Source: JBLKSS01 sp047607725
Lineage (GTDB): Bacteria; Pseudomonadota; Gammaproteobacteria; Enterobacterales; Enterobacteriaceae
DNA: 14,817 bases
NCBI RefSeq assembly: GCF_047607725.1
Contig: NZ_JBLKSS010000020.1
Location: 1 to 14,817, forward strand
Direction of reading: 5' to 3'
Shown: piece after piece, positions 14,680-14,817 of the stretch
Layout of the letters: each line of letters opens with the position of its first letter
Position numbering within the stretch: position 1 is the first letter of the stretch
Notes under the pieces: generated by a model
Database searches by the model: none
What the model saw: the letters and a program-made list of their open reading frames with translations, nothing else
Told to the model about the DNA's origin: nothing
Translations under genes and position numbers: made by a program

Positions 14680-14817
14680 GTAAGCGTACGCCCAGCGCCG
14701 TATTGACAGTTATTCAGCAGGGATGGTGAGGTTCCACGGCAGGAGCTCTTTGATTTTGTTGATGGGATGATCCGCGATAATCGCCAGCACATGGCGCAGA
14801 TACGCTTCCGGCTCCAC
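14680..14817 (-). mobile_element. IS66-family element, right end (continues outside window)
   Basis: The terminus GTAAGCGTACGCCCAGCGCC begins at 14680 and the sequence matches the left arm of the 3037-3578 palindrome almost base for base. The element extends rightwards with TnpC on the minus strand. It cuts a phage gene. The flanking octamer on the left is CCAGAATC; the partner end is not in view. Confidence 0.9.
14710..14817 (-). CDS. tnpC: IS66 TnpC transposase, C-terminal part (runs off window)
   Basis: The minus strand encodes the last 35 residues, with EAYLRHVLAIIADHPINKIK and LLPWNLTIPAE before TAA at 14712-14710. It has glutamate before LLPW, where the copy at 3294-3548 has lysine. 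Whether the full gene is intact cannot be seen here. Confidence 0.85.
   Translation of the reverse strand: MEPEAYLRHVLAIIADHPINKIKELLPWNLTIPAE

Overview
The window looks like chromosome from a gammaproteobacterial insect endosymbiont of the Sodalis group. The gcvTHP and YqfA proteins read as close to enteric orthologues. The stretch also shows many IS ends, a broken prophage and frequent fresh disruptions, a pattern known from recent symbionts such as Sodalis glossinidius or the Sitophilus endosymbiont. The genus is an inference from protein character and decay pattern; no search was run.

Layout. 1-141 is the left end of an IS66-family element whose tnpA starts on the minus strand. 141-749 is an open frame cut by that IS end, and I do not recognise it. 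784-2891 holds a GntR/FCD regulator with two winged helices, divergent from a fumarylacetoacetate-hydrolase-fold protein. The latter is followed with a 4-base overlap by an FMN-dependent alpha-hydroxy-acid dehydrogenase start, broken by a stop and then by IS66. 3037-3578 is a palindrome made of two inverted copies of the IS66 right end. 3588-4521 carries a phage antirepressor-like gene and the stub of a second phage gene. 4522-4861 is bounded by 50-base inverted repeats, and one repeat replaces the C-terminus of yqfA (minus strand). 5636-6244 is an HD-domain phosphohydrolase with an amber codon. 6332-10802 (minus) is gcvT-gcvH-gcvP, in which gcvP has a 1-base deletion just before the PLP lysine. 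11063-11860 is a second palindrome, from the IS21-family left end and istA start. 11886-14679 is a phage head module: cement protein with collagen-like tail, major capsid, head completion, HK97 gp10-like, joining protein and a tail-completion start. Three of these genes are broken internally and the last is cut by another IS66 copy (14680 to the window end).

Working state. The intact genes are the GntR regulator, the FAH protein, gcvT, gcvH, the antirepressor-like gene, the cement protein and the major capsid. The glycine cleavage system should be inactive because its P-protein frame breaks before the cofactor lysine. The hydroxy-acid pathway has lost its second enzyme, and the prophage cannot make a head-tail joint. 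The nonsense changes inferred here all fit G:C to A:T transitions, and both frameshifts fit a 1-base loss in a G or C run. No RNA genes or CRISPR arrays were seen. I did not find a convincing new biological system; the most unusual structures are the two exact IS palindromes, each carrying ambiguous bases, and the 50-base inverted-repeat element.
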